Positions 1 to 8,304 of a stretch of DNA of 34,309 bases are shown piece after piece (positions within the stretch are counted from its first letter, which is position 1; every line of letters begins with the position of its first letter). The position numbers and the translations under genes are program-made. The stretch spans positions 1 to 34,309 of the forward strand of contig JAGHSZ010000137.1 of assembly GCA_018065565.1 (NCBI GenBank), written 5' to 3'. The stretch is from Candidatus Colivivens caballi (GTDB taxonomy: Bacteria > Bacteroidota > Bacteroidia > Bacteroidales > Bacteroidaceae). The notes below the pieces were generated by a model that saw nothing but the letters and a program-made list of their open reading frames with translations, searched no databases and had not been told where the DNA came from.

Positions 1-48
1 GCTACATATATTGCTCTCCAAAAAACATAATTTTTTTAAATCCGCGGT

Positions 49-765
49 TTAACCCCCACGGAAACTCATGTCTATCTGAATCCCCATTGGATAATAAATC
101 GGAGCAGAGAACTCGGCACAACCTTCATCATCGAAACTGATTCTCTTTGTTGTCCATTCCGCATTTTCCACGTTAATATAATCCACTTCTGCCTCTGCCT
201 CCATTCCTTTCTGCCAGTTCAATGCCTTGAGATGGATTTTCACAGGCTCTTCGCTGTATTCCAACTTTGGCATGATGTCTTCTTCGGGATAGTCGGCAAG
301 GAATTCTGCCGGTACTTCAGCCTCAGGCAGTCTTGCCTCTTTCGGATGAATGGCATAGAATTTGAAGTCGCCCTTGTTGGTGCTTTCCATCAGATTGAAT
401 GACTTGATTTTATTTGGTTTCGGCAGATGGGGGAAATGCAGGACGAAGTCCTTTTTCCAGGTTCTGGAGTCGGTAAATGACTGCTTGCCCAGTTCAATAC
501 TGTCACTGCCGGTGACTGTATATTGCTTGCCGTCCACTTCAATGTAAGTGTTTGGCGAGAACATAAACCAGTAATCCGATGGATATTGGTTGTTGATATA
601 GACGCTTGTTCGGTCTTTCCCGAACTCAACCTTGTTGATTGTAAATTGTTTTTCACTGGTATATCCCACAGTAGGATATTCCCACACAACTGTTCCAGAC
701 TTCTGAGCAAATGTACTGGCGTAGGCAACGAGAGTAACTGCAAGTGTGATGACTAATCGTTTCAT
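49..765 (-). CDS. Secreted hypothetical protein of Bacteroidales type
   Basis: A 238-residue protein. I start it at the ATG at 765, not at the more upstream ATG at 813, because this gives a clean signal peptide (MKRLVITLAVTLVAYASTFA, cleavage near AQ-KS) and lies downstream of a good -7 box at 811-818. The mature part begins with a strand-rich segment (VGYTSEKQFTINKVEFGKD, then YWFMFSPNTYIEVDGKQY and FVLHFPHLPKPNKIKSFNLME). From memory it resembles the N-terminal beta-sandwich region found before TlpA-like thioredoxin domains in Prevotella and Bacteroides proteins. No thioredoxin CxxC motif is present, so this would be the domain alone. The location is periplasmic or exported. Function is unknown and the family resemblance is inference. 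Confidence 0.7.
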   Translation of the reverse strand: MKRLVITLAVTLVAYASTFAQKSGTVVWEYPTVGYTSEKQFTINKVEFGKDRTSVYINNQYPSDYWFMFSPNTYIEVDGKQYTVTGSDSIELGKQSFTDSRTWKKDFVLHFPHLPKPNKIKSFNLMESTNKGDFKFYAIHPKEARLPEAEVPAEFLADYPEEDIMPKLEYSEEPVKIHLKALNWQKGMEAEAEVDYINVENAEWTTKRISFDDEGCAEFSAPIYYPMGIQIDMSFRGG

Positions 766-810
766 TGAAATGTTTTTTTGAGATTGTTTGATATTTGGTT
801 TCAAGTTCCG

Positions 811-840
811 CAAAGGTAGCTTTTTTTTATAAACCAGAAA
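811..840 (-). promoter_or_regulatory. Bacteroidetes-type promoter of the secreted protein
   Basis: On the minus strand the -7 box TACCTTTG (811-818) is an exact TAnnTTTG match. A weaker -33 element TTTC (837-840) lies 18 nt upstream. The start codon at 765 follows about 45 nt downstream, a reasonable leader length. Confidence 0.5.
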
Positions 841-960
841 ATATTATTATATTTTTTTGCAATGTATTAACAATTATTATCAGTTTTGTAACTACATACT
901 TCCACAATGCCAGAACAGCACTATACCCTCACAGGTTGCAGTAGCGAATTATATAAAAAA

Positions 961-992
961 TTTGGCGTAAGTAAACTTTTTAGTTAACTTTG
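961..992 (+). promoter_or_regulatory. Strong match to the Bacteroidetes promoter consensus
   Basis: TTTG at 961-964, a 20-nt spacer, then TAACTTTG at 985-992. Both boxes and the spacing fit the Bacteroidetes primary sigma consensus. The promoter points into a region without an intact gene; the first ATG (1012) lies 19 nt downstream and opens only a 10-codon frame. Confidence 0.6.
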
Positions 993-1011
993 TGAGTGAA
1001 TTTATTGTGTA

Positions 1012-1188
1012 ATGGCAAAAAGAAGGATAACATTTCACAAATAAAGTGGCGATTTCAATTATGTAAGTAATGGTAAATGGACACTTGAGGGGATTGGACC
1101 TCCATTTGACTCTGACATTCATATCTTCGTCATTTGTACTGAACATATTTCACGCAGAGGGTCTTTATCCAATGAAGATAGCAAATAG
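1012..1188 (+). pseudogene. Possible remnant of a small gene interrupted by a stop
   Basis: From ATG 1012 the frame encodes MAKRRITFHK and then meets TAA at 1042-1044. The same frame continues open to TAG at 1186-1188 with a protein-like composition (for example GDFNYVSNGKWTLEGIGPPF and DSDIHIFVICTEHISRRG). A consensus promoter lies just upstream at 961-992. One base change at the TAA would give a 58-codon gene. I do not recognise the product. Alternatives are a true 10-residue leader peptide or a non-coding RNA with a fortuitous open frame. The surrounding interval 766-1286 shows nothing else convincing. Confidence 0.3.
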
Positions 1189-1286
1189 GGTGCAGAGAGT
1201 TCTCAGCCAAGGACAACGTCAACGGATTAAAAACAACTTTTTAATGAGATATAAATACCTTGTTTTATGCGCAAAGCGCACAATAG

Positions 1287-2018
1287 CTATTGAATCTTTA
1301 GTTGTACCCAAATACATTTAGGAATTAGTTGCCAGAAGAATACAATTATTCGATATCTCCAATCAATCGTTACAACTCGTTTTTTCTGTTCTATACCCCT
1401 GACAATGGCTTTGGCAACATTATTAGGCTTCATCAGCATCGGATATTTGTAATTACCTTTCAGCAACTCGGTATCAACAAAACCAGGACGAATATCAGTG
1501 AACGTAATGGACAAGCCTTTTATGTTGGAAAGTTGCTCCAGAGCTTCCATATATGTATTGCAGTAAGCTTTTGTCGCCGAATATGAAGGTGCAGCTCCAA
1601 GTCCCTTTGTTCCAGCAATGCTACTTATGCAAGCGATGTGACCTCTACGTTCTGAATGTTGCTGGAAATAACGGAACGCTGCATCAACCATGCGAGTGAA
1701 CCCCTTCGTATTCGTCTCGACCGTATCAAGTTCCCTCTCTATGTCAAGTTCCTTGTTCTGGAAGCCAATACCCGAGATGTGAAGGTAGAGGTCAATACCA
1801 TTCATTTCATTTGCCAGTGAAACAAAACTGCTTATGGCATCGTCCTTTGTCACATCCAGCGTCTTTGTGAAAACTTGATTTGGGCATAATTGCTTTAACT
1901 CATTGAGTCTGTCAGTACGGCGACCACACACACCGATGTTCCAACCTTTCTTTATCAGAAGTAAGGCTACTTCGTACCCAATACCGCTTGTTGCTCCAGC
2001 TATTATAGCTTTGTTCAT
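1287..2018 (-). CDS. SDR family NAD(P)-dependent oxidoreductase
   Basis: A classical short-chain dehydrogenase of 243 residues, full length for the family. The cofactor-binding glycine motif is GATSGIG (residues 8-14), and the basic GRR at 32-34 suggests NADP preference. The catalytic triad is S133 (ISSIAG), Y146 and K150 (YSATK). The usual NNAG motif is replaced by HISG (80-83). The last 25 residues are hydrophobic and aromatic (RIIVFFWQLIPKCIWVQL), as in DltE/YbbO-like SDRs whose C-terminus contacts the membrane. The substrate cannot be named. It is transcribed alone, with no convincing promoter box in front of it. The 276 nt upstream (2019-2294) shows no gene. Confidence 0.9.
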   Translation of the reverse strand: MNKAIIAGATSGIGYEVALLLIKKGWNIGVCGRRTDRLNELKQLCPNQVFTKTLDVTKDDAISSFVSLANEMNGIDLYLHISGIGFQNKELDIERELDTVETNTKGFTRMVDAAFRYFQQHSERRGHIACISSIAGTKGLGAAPSYSATKAYCNTYMEALEQLSNIKGLSITFTDIRPGFVDTELLKGNYKYPMLMKPNNVAKAIVRGIEQKKRVVTIDWRYRIIVFFWQLIPKCIWVQLKIQ

Positions 2019-2294
2019 AGAATGTTGTTATATAATATTTTGCATAAAGATACTAATAATAATTGAAAATCAGAAAAGACTGGGCAAAAATGGTTGCCAA
2101 AATGCAGGATTCGCCTCCAAAACCTACACTGTTTGACCAAGAGGGAGCTTACTTTAAACAAAACTTCCGCAATGGCTGTTTATGGGCATTGTAGGCAGAT
2201 AACTTTATGCGATTTAAGTTTTAGCGGACAGTAATAATGTCAAATATAAGTTACAAGTTAAATTCAGGCTGATGCCATCAACGCTAATGACCAT

Positions 2295-4298
2295 TTACTC
2301 CACCAAGCCACGTCCACGGAGGAATGCAGCGTTGTCGGGTTCACGTCCGGCAAATTCCCGGAAGAGCGTCATTGGTTCTTCGCTGCCGCCACGATAGAGG
2401 AAAGTCTCCTTGAAACGAGTTGCCAGTTCGTGGTCGAACACATTGTCGCAAGCCTCAAACAGTGAGAAGGCATCCTTGTCGATGACTTCTGCCCAGAGAT
2501 AACCGTAGTAGCCTGCCGCATAACCGCTTGAAAAGATGTGGTTGAAGTAGGTGGTACGATAGCGAGGACCTATTTCAGGGATGAGTCCCATCTCGTCGCA
2601 CACACGCTTTTCAAACTCGTCAATGTCGATGCCTTCTACACTTTCAAGTTCGTGCCATTTCATGTCGAGGATGGATGCAGCACAGAGTTCGGTAGTCATG
2701 AATCCCTGGTTGAATTTCAGCGCATTTATGATTTTATCAACCAGTTGCTGAGGGATGACTTCGCCAGTCTCCCTGTGGAACGCATACTTGGCGAGAAGTT
2801 CAGGCTGGAACGCCCAGTTTTCGTTGAACTGCGAGAATGTCTCCACAAAGTCGCGCTTTACCGATGTGCCGCTCACCGATGGATAGTGGCACTGTGTGAG
2901 GAGTCCGTGGAGAGCATGACCGAATTCGTGGAACACGGTCTGCACCTGATCGATGTTGAGATATTCTGCAAGGTTGCCCACATTGACGATAATAGGTCGG
3001 ATTTCCTGTCCCTGAGCATCAAAGTACTGGTTGCGGACATTGTTCATCCATGCGCCACCGCGCTTGCTTTCGCGAGGCAAATAGTCGGTGGTGAAGATGC
3101 CGATGAGCGAGCCATCGTCGGCAGTGACCTTGTAGGTGGTGACACAGTCGGCATTGTAGGCAGGCACATCATCGAGTTTCTCCATGTTCACCCCATAGAG
3201 TTCCTTGGCAGCCAGGAAGATGCCATTGACCACATTTTCGAGTTTGAAGTATGACTTGATGAGGTCTTCGTCGAGGTCGTACTTCTGCTTGCGTACCCGT
3301 TCAGCATAGTACCACCAGTCCCAAGGTTCAATCTTCGACCCGGCTTCAAGTTTGCCGGCGGCGATGTCTTCGTCCATAATCTGCTGCATGTCGGCAACCT
3401 CCTCCTTTGCCCGTGCCACAGCCGACTTCATGATGCCGTCAAGGAAGGCATCGACCGTCGCAGGGTCGTGAGCCATCTTGTCTTCGAGGATGTACTCAGC
3501 AGGACACTTATAGCCCATAATCTGTGCCTTCTTGATGCGAAGGTCCATCACTTCAACCACCAGTTTGCGGTTGTCGTTGGCATTGCCGTTGTGTCCGCGC
3601 ATGTTGTATGCTTCGAGCATCTGGCGACGGAGTTCGCGGTCGGTGGTAGAGGTCATTGCGTCGGGATATTCCGACACGCTGATGCCAAACTTCTCCTTGA
3701 AGGCATTGCTTTCAGCCAGGATGTTGTTGCCGATGGCCTGTGTCTTGCTGGCGATGTCGGCATTTATCTTTTTCAGTTGTTCCTGCTTATCGGCAGGGAG
3801 ATTCACACCGTTGTGCACAAAGTTTTCATAATAGAGTTTGAGCACCATCTGCTGCTCGCGGGTCAGTCGCGACTGGTCGCCATTGTAGATCTGGGCAACG
3901 CGCTCATATAGTTTTTTGTTGAACGACACATTGTCCTCCTGTGCCGAAAACAGAGGAATGGCCTCCTCCATCACCGAGTCAAGTTCGTCGGTGCGGTCGG
4001 TTTCAGTCACATTCCACAGCACGCCCTCCACACGGCTGAGTATGTCGCGCGACAGTTCAAGCCTTGCGATGGTGTTTTCAAATGTAGGAGCCTCCGTGTC
4101 TGATGTGATGGACTCGATGACTTCATTCTGCTGCTCAATGCCCGCCTTGATGGCAGGAATGTAGTCGGATGGCTGAATTTCCTGGAAAGGAGGAATGCCA
4201 TAAGGGGTGTCCCACTCTGTGAGGAATGGGTTTGTACGGTTCTGTGTACAAGCAGATAGTGCCATAACTGCAACGATTGGAATAATGGATTTCTTCAT
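2295..4298 (-). CDS. dcp: M3 family peptidyl-dipeptidase (Dcp-like), lipoprotein
   Basis: A 667-residue metallopeptidase. I start at ATG 4298 because this exposes a lipoprotein signal (MKKSIIPIVAVMALSAC) with Cys17 as the lipidated residue. The zinc site is HEFGH at 457-461, and the third ligand is a Glu about 28 residues later (RDFVET, E486), as in the M3 family. Length and the surrounding segments (FHEFGHALHGLL, C-terminal NHIFSSGYAAGYYGYLWAEV) fit dipeptidyl carboxypeptidase, which removes C-terminal dipeptides. The lipid anchor suggests a periplasmic or surface role in peptide breakdown, matching the S9 peptidase and POT transporter further on. It is divergent from aspS. Dcp versus oligopeptidase A is not settled by sequence alone. 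Confidence 0.9.
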   Translation of the reverse strand: MKKSIIPIVAVMALSACTQNRTNPFLTEWDTPYGIPPFQEIQPSDYIPAIKAGIEQQNEVIESITSDTEAPTFENTIARLELSRDILSRVEGVLWNVTETDRTDELDSVMEEAIPLFSAQEDNVSFNKKLYERVAQIYNGDQSRLTREQQMVLKLYYENFVHNGVNLPADKQEQLKKINADIASKTQAIGNNILAESNAFKEKFGISVSEYPDAMTSTTDRELRRQMLEAYNMRGHNGNANDNRKLVVEVMDLRIKKAQIMGYKCPAEYILEDKMAHDPATVDAFLDGIMKSAVARAKEEVADMQQIMDEDIAAGKLEAGSKIEPWDWWYYAERVRKQKYDLDEDLIKSYFKLENVVNGIFLAAKELYGVNMEKLDDVPAYNADCVTTYKVTADDGSLIGIFTTDYLPRESKRGGAWMNNVRNQYFDAQGQEIRPIIVNVGNLAEYLNIDQVQTVFHEFGHALHGLLTQCHYPSVSGTSVKRDFVETFSQFNENWAFQPELLAKYAFHRETGEVIPQQLVDKIINALKFNQGFMTTELCAASILDMKWHELESVEGIDIDEFEKRVCDEMGLIPEIGPRYRTTYFNHIFSSGYAAGYYGYLWAEVIDKDAFSLFEACDNVFDHELATRFKETFLYRGGSEEPMTLFREFAGREPDNAAFLRGRGLVE

Positions 4299-4373
4299 AG
4301 AAAATGTAGTTTGATTGACTGATAATTGGTGGACGGCAAATACGCTGTATGCGAATAAACCGCCATACGGTTG

Positions 4374-4381
4374 CAAAGGTA
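4374..4381 (-). promoter_or_regulatory. -7 box of the M3 peptidase promoter
   Basis: TACCTTTG on the minus strand, about 75 nt before the chosen start. The nearest TTTTG upstream is 25 nt away, longer than the usual 19-21, so the -33 element is uncertain. Confidence 0.4.
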
Positions 4382-4456
4382 AGCAAAATTCGATGAAAAC
4401 GAAGAGCAAAACAACAACTTTTTCACTTTTGATGCAGTCAGACCGATTATTTTCAC

Positions 4457-4464
4457 TATCTTTG
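4457..4464 (+). promoter_or_regulatory. -7 box of the aspS promoter
   Basis: TATCTTTG, an exact TAnnTTTG match, 61 nt before the aspS start. A TTTG at 4428-4431 lies 25 nt upstream. This is longer than consensus, so only the -7 box is reliable. Confidence 0.45.
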
Positions 4465-4525
4465 CCGATTGATTGGGCAATATCGCCCTGTTACGAAGTA
4501 AAGTATAACTAAAAACGATAACAAC

Positions 4526-6301
4526 ATGTACAGAACACACACTTGCGGACAACTCCGCATCACAGATGCAGGCGCTACTGTCACCCTCGCTGGATGGGTG
4601 CAGCGCACACGCAAAATGGGAGGTATGACTTTTGTGGACCTCCGCGACCGTTATGGTATCACTCAGTTGGTGTTTAACGAAGAACTCGACGCAGACCTCT
4701 GTGCCGAAGCCAACAAGCTCGGACGCGAGTATGTGATACAGGTCACCGGCACTGTCAATGAGCGATACAGCAAAAACGCAAATATGCCTACTGGCGACAT
4801 CGAAATCATCGTCAACAAGCTCAATCTGCTGAACATCAGCGACACTCCTCCATTCACCATCGAAGACAACTCCGACGGTGGCGACGACATACGCATGAAG
4901 TATCGCTACCTCGACATCCGCCGCAACGCTGTGCGCAAAAACCTCGAACTCCGCCACCGCATGTGCATCGAAGTGCGCAACTACCTCAGCAACCTCGGTT
5001 TCCTCGAAATAGAAACTCCTGTACTCATCGGCTCAACTCCTGAGGGAGCACGCGACTTTGTCGTACCTTCACGCATGAACCCAGGACAGTTCTATGCACT
5101 GCCACAGTCACCTCAGACACTGAAACAGCTGCTTATGGTGGCAGGCATCGACCGCTACTTCCAGATTGCAAAGTGCTTCCGCGACGAAGACCTCCGCGCC
5201 GACCGTCAGCCTGAATTCACACAGATTGACTGCGAAATGTCGTTCGTCACACAGGAAGACATCATACAGACATTCGAGGGCATGGCAAAGCACCTATTCA
5301 AGGCTCTCCGTGGTGTAGAGCTCACTGGTCCGTTCCTCCGCATGCCTTGGCGCGAAGCCATGAAGCGCTTCGGCAGCGACAAACCAGATATGCGTTTCGG
5401 CATGGAGTTCGTCGAACTCAAAAACGAAGACGGCACAGTCAACTTCTTTGCAGACAAGGCAGGCTTTGCAGTTCTCGACGAAGCACAGTATGTAGGCGGT
5501 ATCGTGGCACCAGGATGTGCTGTCTATACACGCAAGCAGATTGACCAGCTCACCGAGTTCGTAAAGCGTCCACAAGTCGGTGCAAAGGGTCTCATCTATG
5601 CACGCGTACAGGACGACGGAAGCGTGAAGTCGAGCGTTGACAAGTTCTACACACCAAAACAACTCATCGAGATGAAAGACCTTATGGGTGCAAAACCAGG
5701 CGACCTCATCCTCATCATTTCAGGACCTGACGCAATGAAGGCACGCAAGCAGCTCTGCGAACTCCGTCTCGAAATGGGAGCACGCCTCGGGCTCCGCGAC
5801 AAGGACAAGTTTGCCCTGCTATGGGTCACAGAGTTCCCTATGTTCGAATGGAGCGAAGAGGAGAACCGCCTGATGGCTATGCACCACCCATTCACACATC
5901 CAATGGACGAAGACATCCCTATGCTCGACACTAACCCAGAGGCAGTACGCGCCGATGCTTACGACATGGTATGCAACGGTATTGAAGTCGGTGGTGGTTC
6001 CATCCGTATCCACGACCCTAAGCTTCAGGCAAAGATGTTCGAAATACTCGGCTTCACACCTGAGAAGGCACAGGAGCAGTTCGGCTTCCTCATGAACGCC
6101 TTCAAGTTCGGAGCACCACCACACGGAGGACTCGCATACGGACTCGATCGTTGGGTCAGCATCTTTGCCGGACTCGACTCCATCCGCGACTGCATAGCAT
6201 TCCCTAAGAACAACTCCGGACGAGATGTCATGCTCGACGCACCTTCATGCATCGACCAGAAGCAACTCGACGAACTCGCTCTTATCGTCAAAAACCAGTA
6301 A
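4526..6301 (+). CDS. aspS: Aspartate-tRNA ligase
   Basis: A class II aminoacyl-tRNA synthetase of 591 residues, the usual bacterial AspRS length (about 590). It joins aspartate to tRNA-Asp in the cytoplasm. An N-terminal OB-fold anticodon-binding domain occupies about residues 1-105 ([19 protein letters not shown]). Class II motif 2 is [16 protein letters not shown] (218-233), and motif 3 contains GLDR (539-542). The stretch between about 290 and 410 is the GAD insert typical of bacterial AspRS. The start at ATG 4526 gives the standard MYRTHTCG N-terminus. It heads a long plus-strand gene run, with yidC 37 nt downstream. Confidence 0.98.
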   Translation: MYRTHTCGQLRITDAGATVTLAGWVQRTRKMGGMTFVDLRDRYGITQLVFNEELDADLCAEANKLGREYVIQVTGTVNERYSKNANMPTGDIEIIVNKLNLLNISDTPPFTIEDNSDGGDDIRMKYRYLDIRRNAVRKNLELRHRMCIEVRNYLSNLGFLEIETPVLIGSTPEGARDFVVPSRMNPGQFYALPQSPQTLKQLLMVAGIDRYFQIAKCFRDEDLRADRQPEFTQIDCEMSFVTQEDIIQTFEGMAKHLFKALRGVELTGPFLRMPWREAMKRFGSDKPDMRFGMEFVELKNEDGTVNFFADKAGFAVLDEAQYVGGIVAPGCAVYTRKQIDQLTEFVKRPQVGAKGLIYARVQDDGSVKSSVDKFYTPKQLIEMKDLMGAKPGDLILIISGPDAMKARKQLCELRLEMGARLGLRDKDKFALLWVTEFPMFEWSEEENRLMAMHHPFTHPMDEDIPMLDTNPEAVRADAYDMVCNGIEVGGGSIRIHDPKLQAKMFEILGFTPEKAQEQFGFLMNAFKFGAPPHGGLAYGLDRWVSIFAGLDSIRDCIAFPKNNSGRDVMLDAPSCIDQKQLDELALIVKNQ

Positions 6302-6338
6302 AACATCATCAAAACACATAACTCACAACTGACAATAA

Positions 6339-8267
6339 ATGAAATTTGACAAGAACACCGTTATCGGACTGGTGCTGATGGCACTCGTGATGTTCGGTTT
6401 CATGTGGTATCAGGGCAAGACTGCACAGGAACAGCAGCGACTCCGTAAGATACAGGCAGAGACCGAAGCCGTCGCACAGCACAAGTCCGACAGCATTGAA
6501 GCAATCAAGGCCGAGACAGAAGCAAAGCAATTAGCAGAACAAATCACCGACAGCGCCAGCACTCTTTTCCAGGCTCGCCAGAAGAACGAAGGGACTACCG
6601 TCATTGAGAACGAACTGCTCAAACTCACCATCGACAATAAAGGTGGACAAATCAGCCGTGCCGAACTCAAAGACGAGACCTACAAGAACCAACAAGGTGG
6701 TAAAGTTGTGCTCTTCGATGGAGAGTCGGACTTCGGTATGCTCTTCGACGGAAAGGAAGACAACATCGTGACCGATGAACTCTACTTCACACCAAAAGAC
6801 GCCGACAAGACATCCGTCACCATGAGCCTCCCTGTTGCAGCAGGCAGCATCGACATCACATACTCACTCATGCCTAACTCCTACCTCGTGTCGATGGATG
6901 TACAGGTCAACGGTCTGCAAGGATTCTTCTCCACCAAGACCAATACATTCGACATTCAGTGGAAAGAGAAGATGCGCCAGCAGGAAAAGGGTTTCGACTT
7001 TGAAAACCGATACAGCACCATCACATGGCGAACTGTTGACGATGACACCGACGAACTTTCATCAGCAGGTGCCGACAAAGAGGAAGACGAATTTGAGAAC
7101 GACATGCAGTGGATTGCGTTCAAAACACAGTTCTTCAGCCAGATACTCATTGCCGACAACAAGTTCAAGCCAGAGTCTCTCAGCCAGAAGCAGTTCAAGC
7201 GCGACGACGCAAGCCGTGACAACCACCTCAAGACCTATGAGGCAAAGATGTCTGCCGAGTTCGACCCGACAGGCGCAAAAGCCACACAGTTCAAGATGTA
7301 CATAGGCCCTAACAAGTTCTCAACACTTCGTGAAAACGAGAAGATGCTCAACGACGAGCGCGACCTCGACCTCCAGAGCATCGTTTACCTCGGATGGCCA
7401 CTCATCAAGTACATCAACCGCTTCTTCATGCTCTACCTGTTCGACTGGATGACCGGCTGGGGCATTAACATGGGACTCGTGCTCATCTTGCTCACACTCA
7501 TCATCAAGTGCTTCGTCTATCCACTCATGCGCAAGAGTTACCTTTCTTCTGCCCGCATGCGCGTGCTCAAACCAAAGATTGATGAAATTGCCAAGAAATA
7601 TCCAAAGCCAGAAGACGCAATGAAAAAGCAGCAGGAGACCATGCAGCTGTACAACCAGTACGGTGCCAACCCAATGGGCGGATGTCTCCCTATGCTCATA
7701 CAGATGCCTATCTGGATTGCCCTGTTCAACTTCATCCCTAACGCCATCGAACTCCGTGGACAGTCGTTCCTCTGGGCCGACGATCTCTCGACATACGATG
7801 ATGTCATCAGTTGGGGTACTCACATCTGGGGAATAGGCGACCACCTGAGTATATTCTGCGTACTGTGGTGTCTCTCAACCGTCGCAAGTACATGGTTCAC
7901 AATGCGCCAGCAGCGCGACACCATGACAAGCGAACAGGCACAACAGATGAAGATGATGCAGATGATGTCATACCTGATGCCAGTCATTTTCTTCTTCTCA
8001 TTCAACGACTACTCATCAGGACTCAACCTCTACTACTTCTTCTCAGGTCTCACATCTGTCCTCATGATGTGGTACATGCGCAAGACCACTGACGACCAGA
8101 AACTCCTCGCCCAGCTCGAACGCCGTTACCAGGAACGCAAAGCCAACAACAGCGGAGTGCAGCACACATCATCACTGATGGGACGCTTACAGGCAATGGC
8201 TGAGAAACAGCAGGAGATGCTCCGTCAACAGCAGGAACAGCAGCAGAGACGACAGCAGAAACAATAG
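6339..8267 (+). CDS. yidC: Membrane protein insertase YidC
   Basis: A 642-residue inner-membrane insertase that helps proteins enter and fold in the membrane, alone or with SecYEG. Order of parts: an N-terminal membrane segment (residues 8-24), a linker rich in Q, E and K, a periplasmic beta-domain (about 85-345), then the conserved membrane domain (about 360-590, with MGLVLILLTLIIKCFVYPL and NPMGGCLPMLIQMPIWIALF). K390 aligns with the groove arginine of E. coli YidC (R366), a conservative change. The C-terminus is a Q- and R-rich tail (about 600-642) that could contact the ribosome. The gap to aspS is 37 nt and to the S9 peptidase 37 nt, so co-transcription is likely. Confidence 0.97.
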   Translation: MKFDKNTVIGLVLMALVMFGFMWYQGKTAQEQQRLRKIQAETEAVAQHKSDSIEAIKAETEAKQLAEQITDSASTLFQARQKNEGTTVIENELLKLTIDNKGGQISRAELKDETYKNQQGGKVVLFDGESDFGMLFDGKEDNIVTDELYFTPKDADKTSVTMSLPVAAGSIDITYSLMPNSYLVSMDVQVNGLQGFFSTKTNTFDIQWKEKMRQQEKGFDFENRYSTITWRTVDDDTDELSSAGADKEEDEFENDMQWIAFKTQFFSQILIADNKFKPESLSQKQFKRDDASRDNHLKTYEAKMSAEFDPTGAKATQFKMYIGPNKFSTLRENEKMLNDERDLDLQSIVYLGWPLIKYINRFFMLYLFDWMTGWGINMGLVLILLTLIIKCFVYPLMRKSYLSSARMRVLKPKIDEIAKKYPKPEDAMKKQQETMQLYNQYGANPMGGCLPMLIQMPIWIALFNFIPNAIELRGQSFLWADDLSTYDDVISWGTHIWGIGDHLSIFCVLWCLSTVASTWFTMRQQRDTMTSEQAQQMKMMQMMSYLMPVIFFFSFNDYSSGLNLYYFFSGLTSVLMMWYMRKTTDDQKLLAQLERRYQERKANNSGVQHTSSLMGRLQAMAEKQQEMLRQQQEQQQRRQQKQ

Positions 8268-8304
8268 GACACACATTCTCCTCTTTTCAACACCCAAACA
8301 AGTT

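Noticed and set aside
1070..1321. Plus-strand ORF of 83 codons
   Set aside because: Starts inside the better-composed frame from 1012, overlaps the end of the SDR gene antisense, and has no recognisable domain.
2538..3254. Plus-strand ORF of 238 codons antisense to the M3 peptidase
   Set aside because: The opposite strand carries the zinc-peptidase core with intact HEFGH. The antisense product matches nothing and has no signal or promoter.
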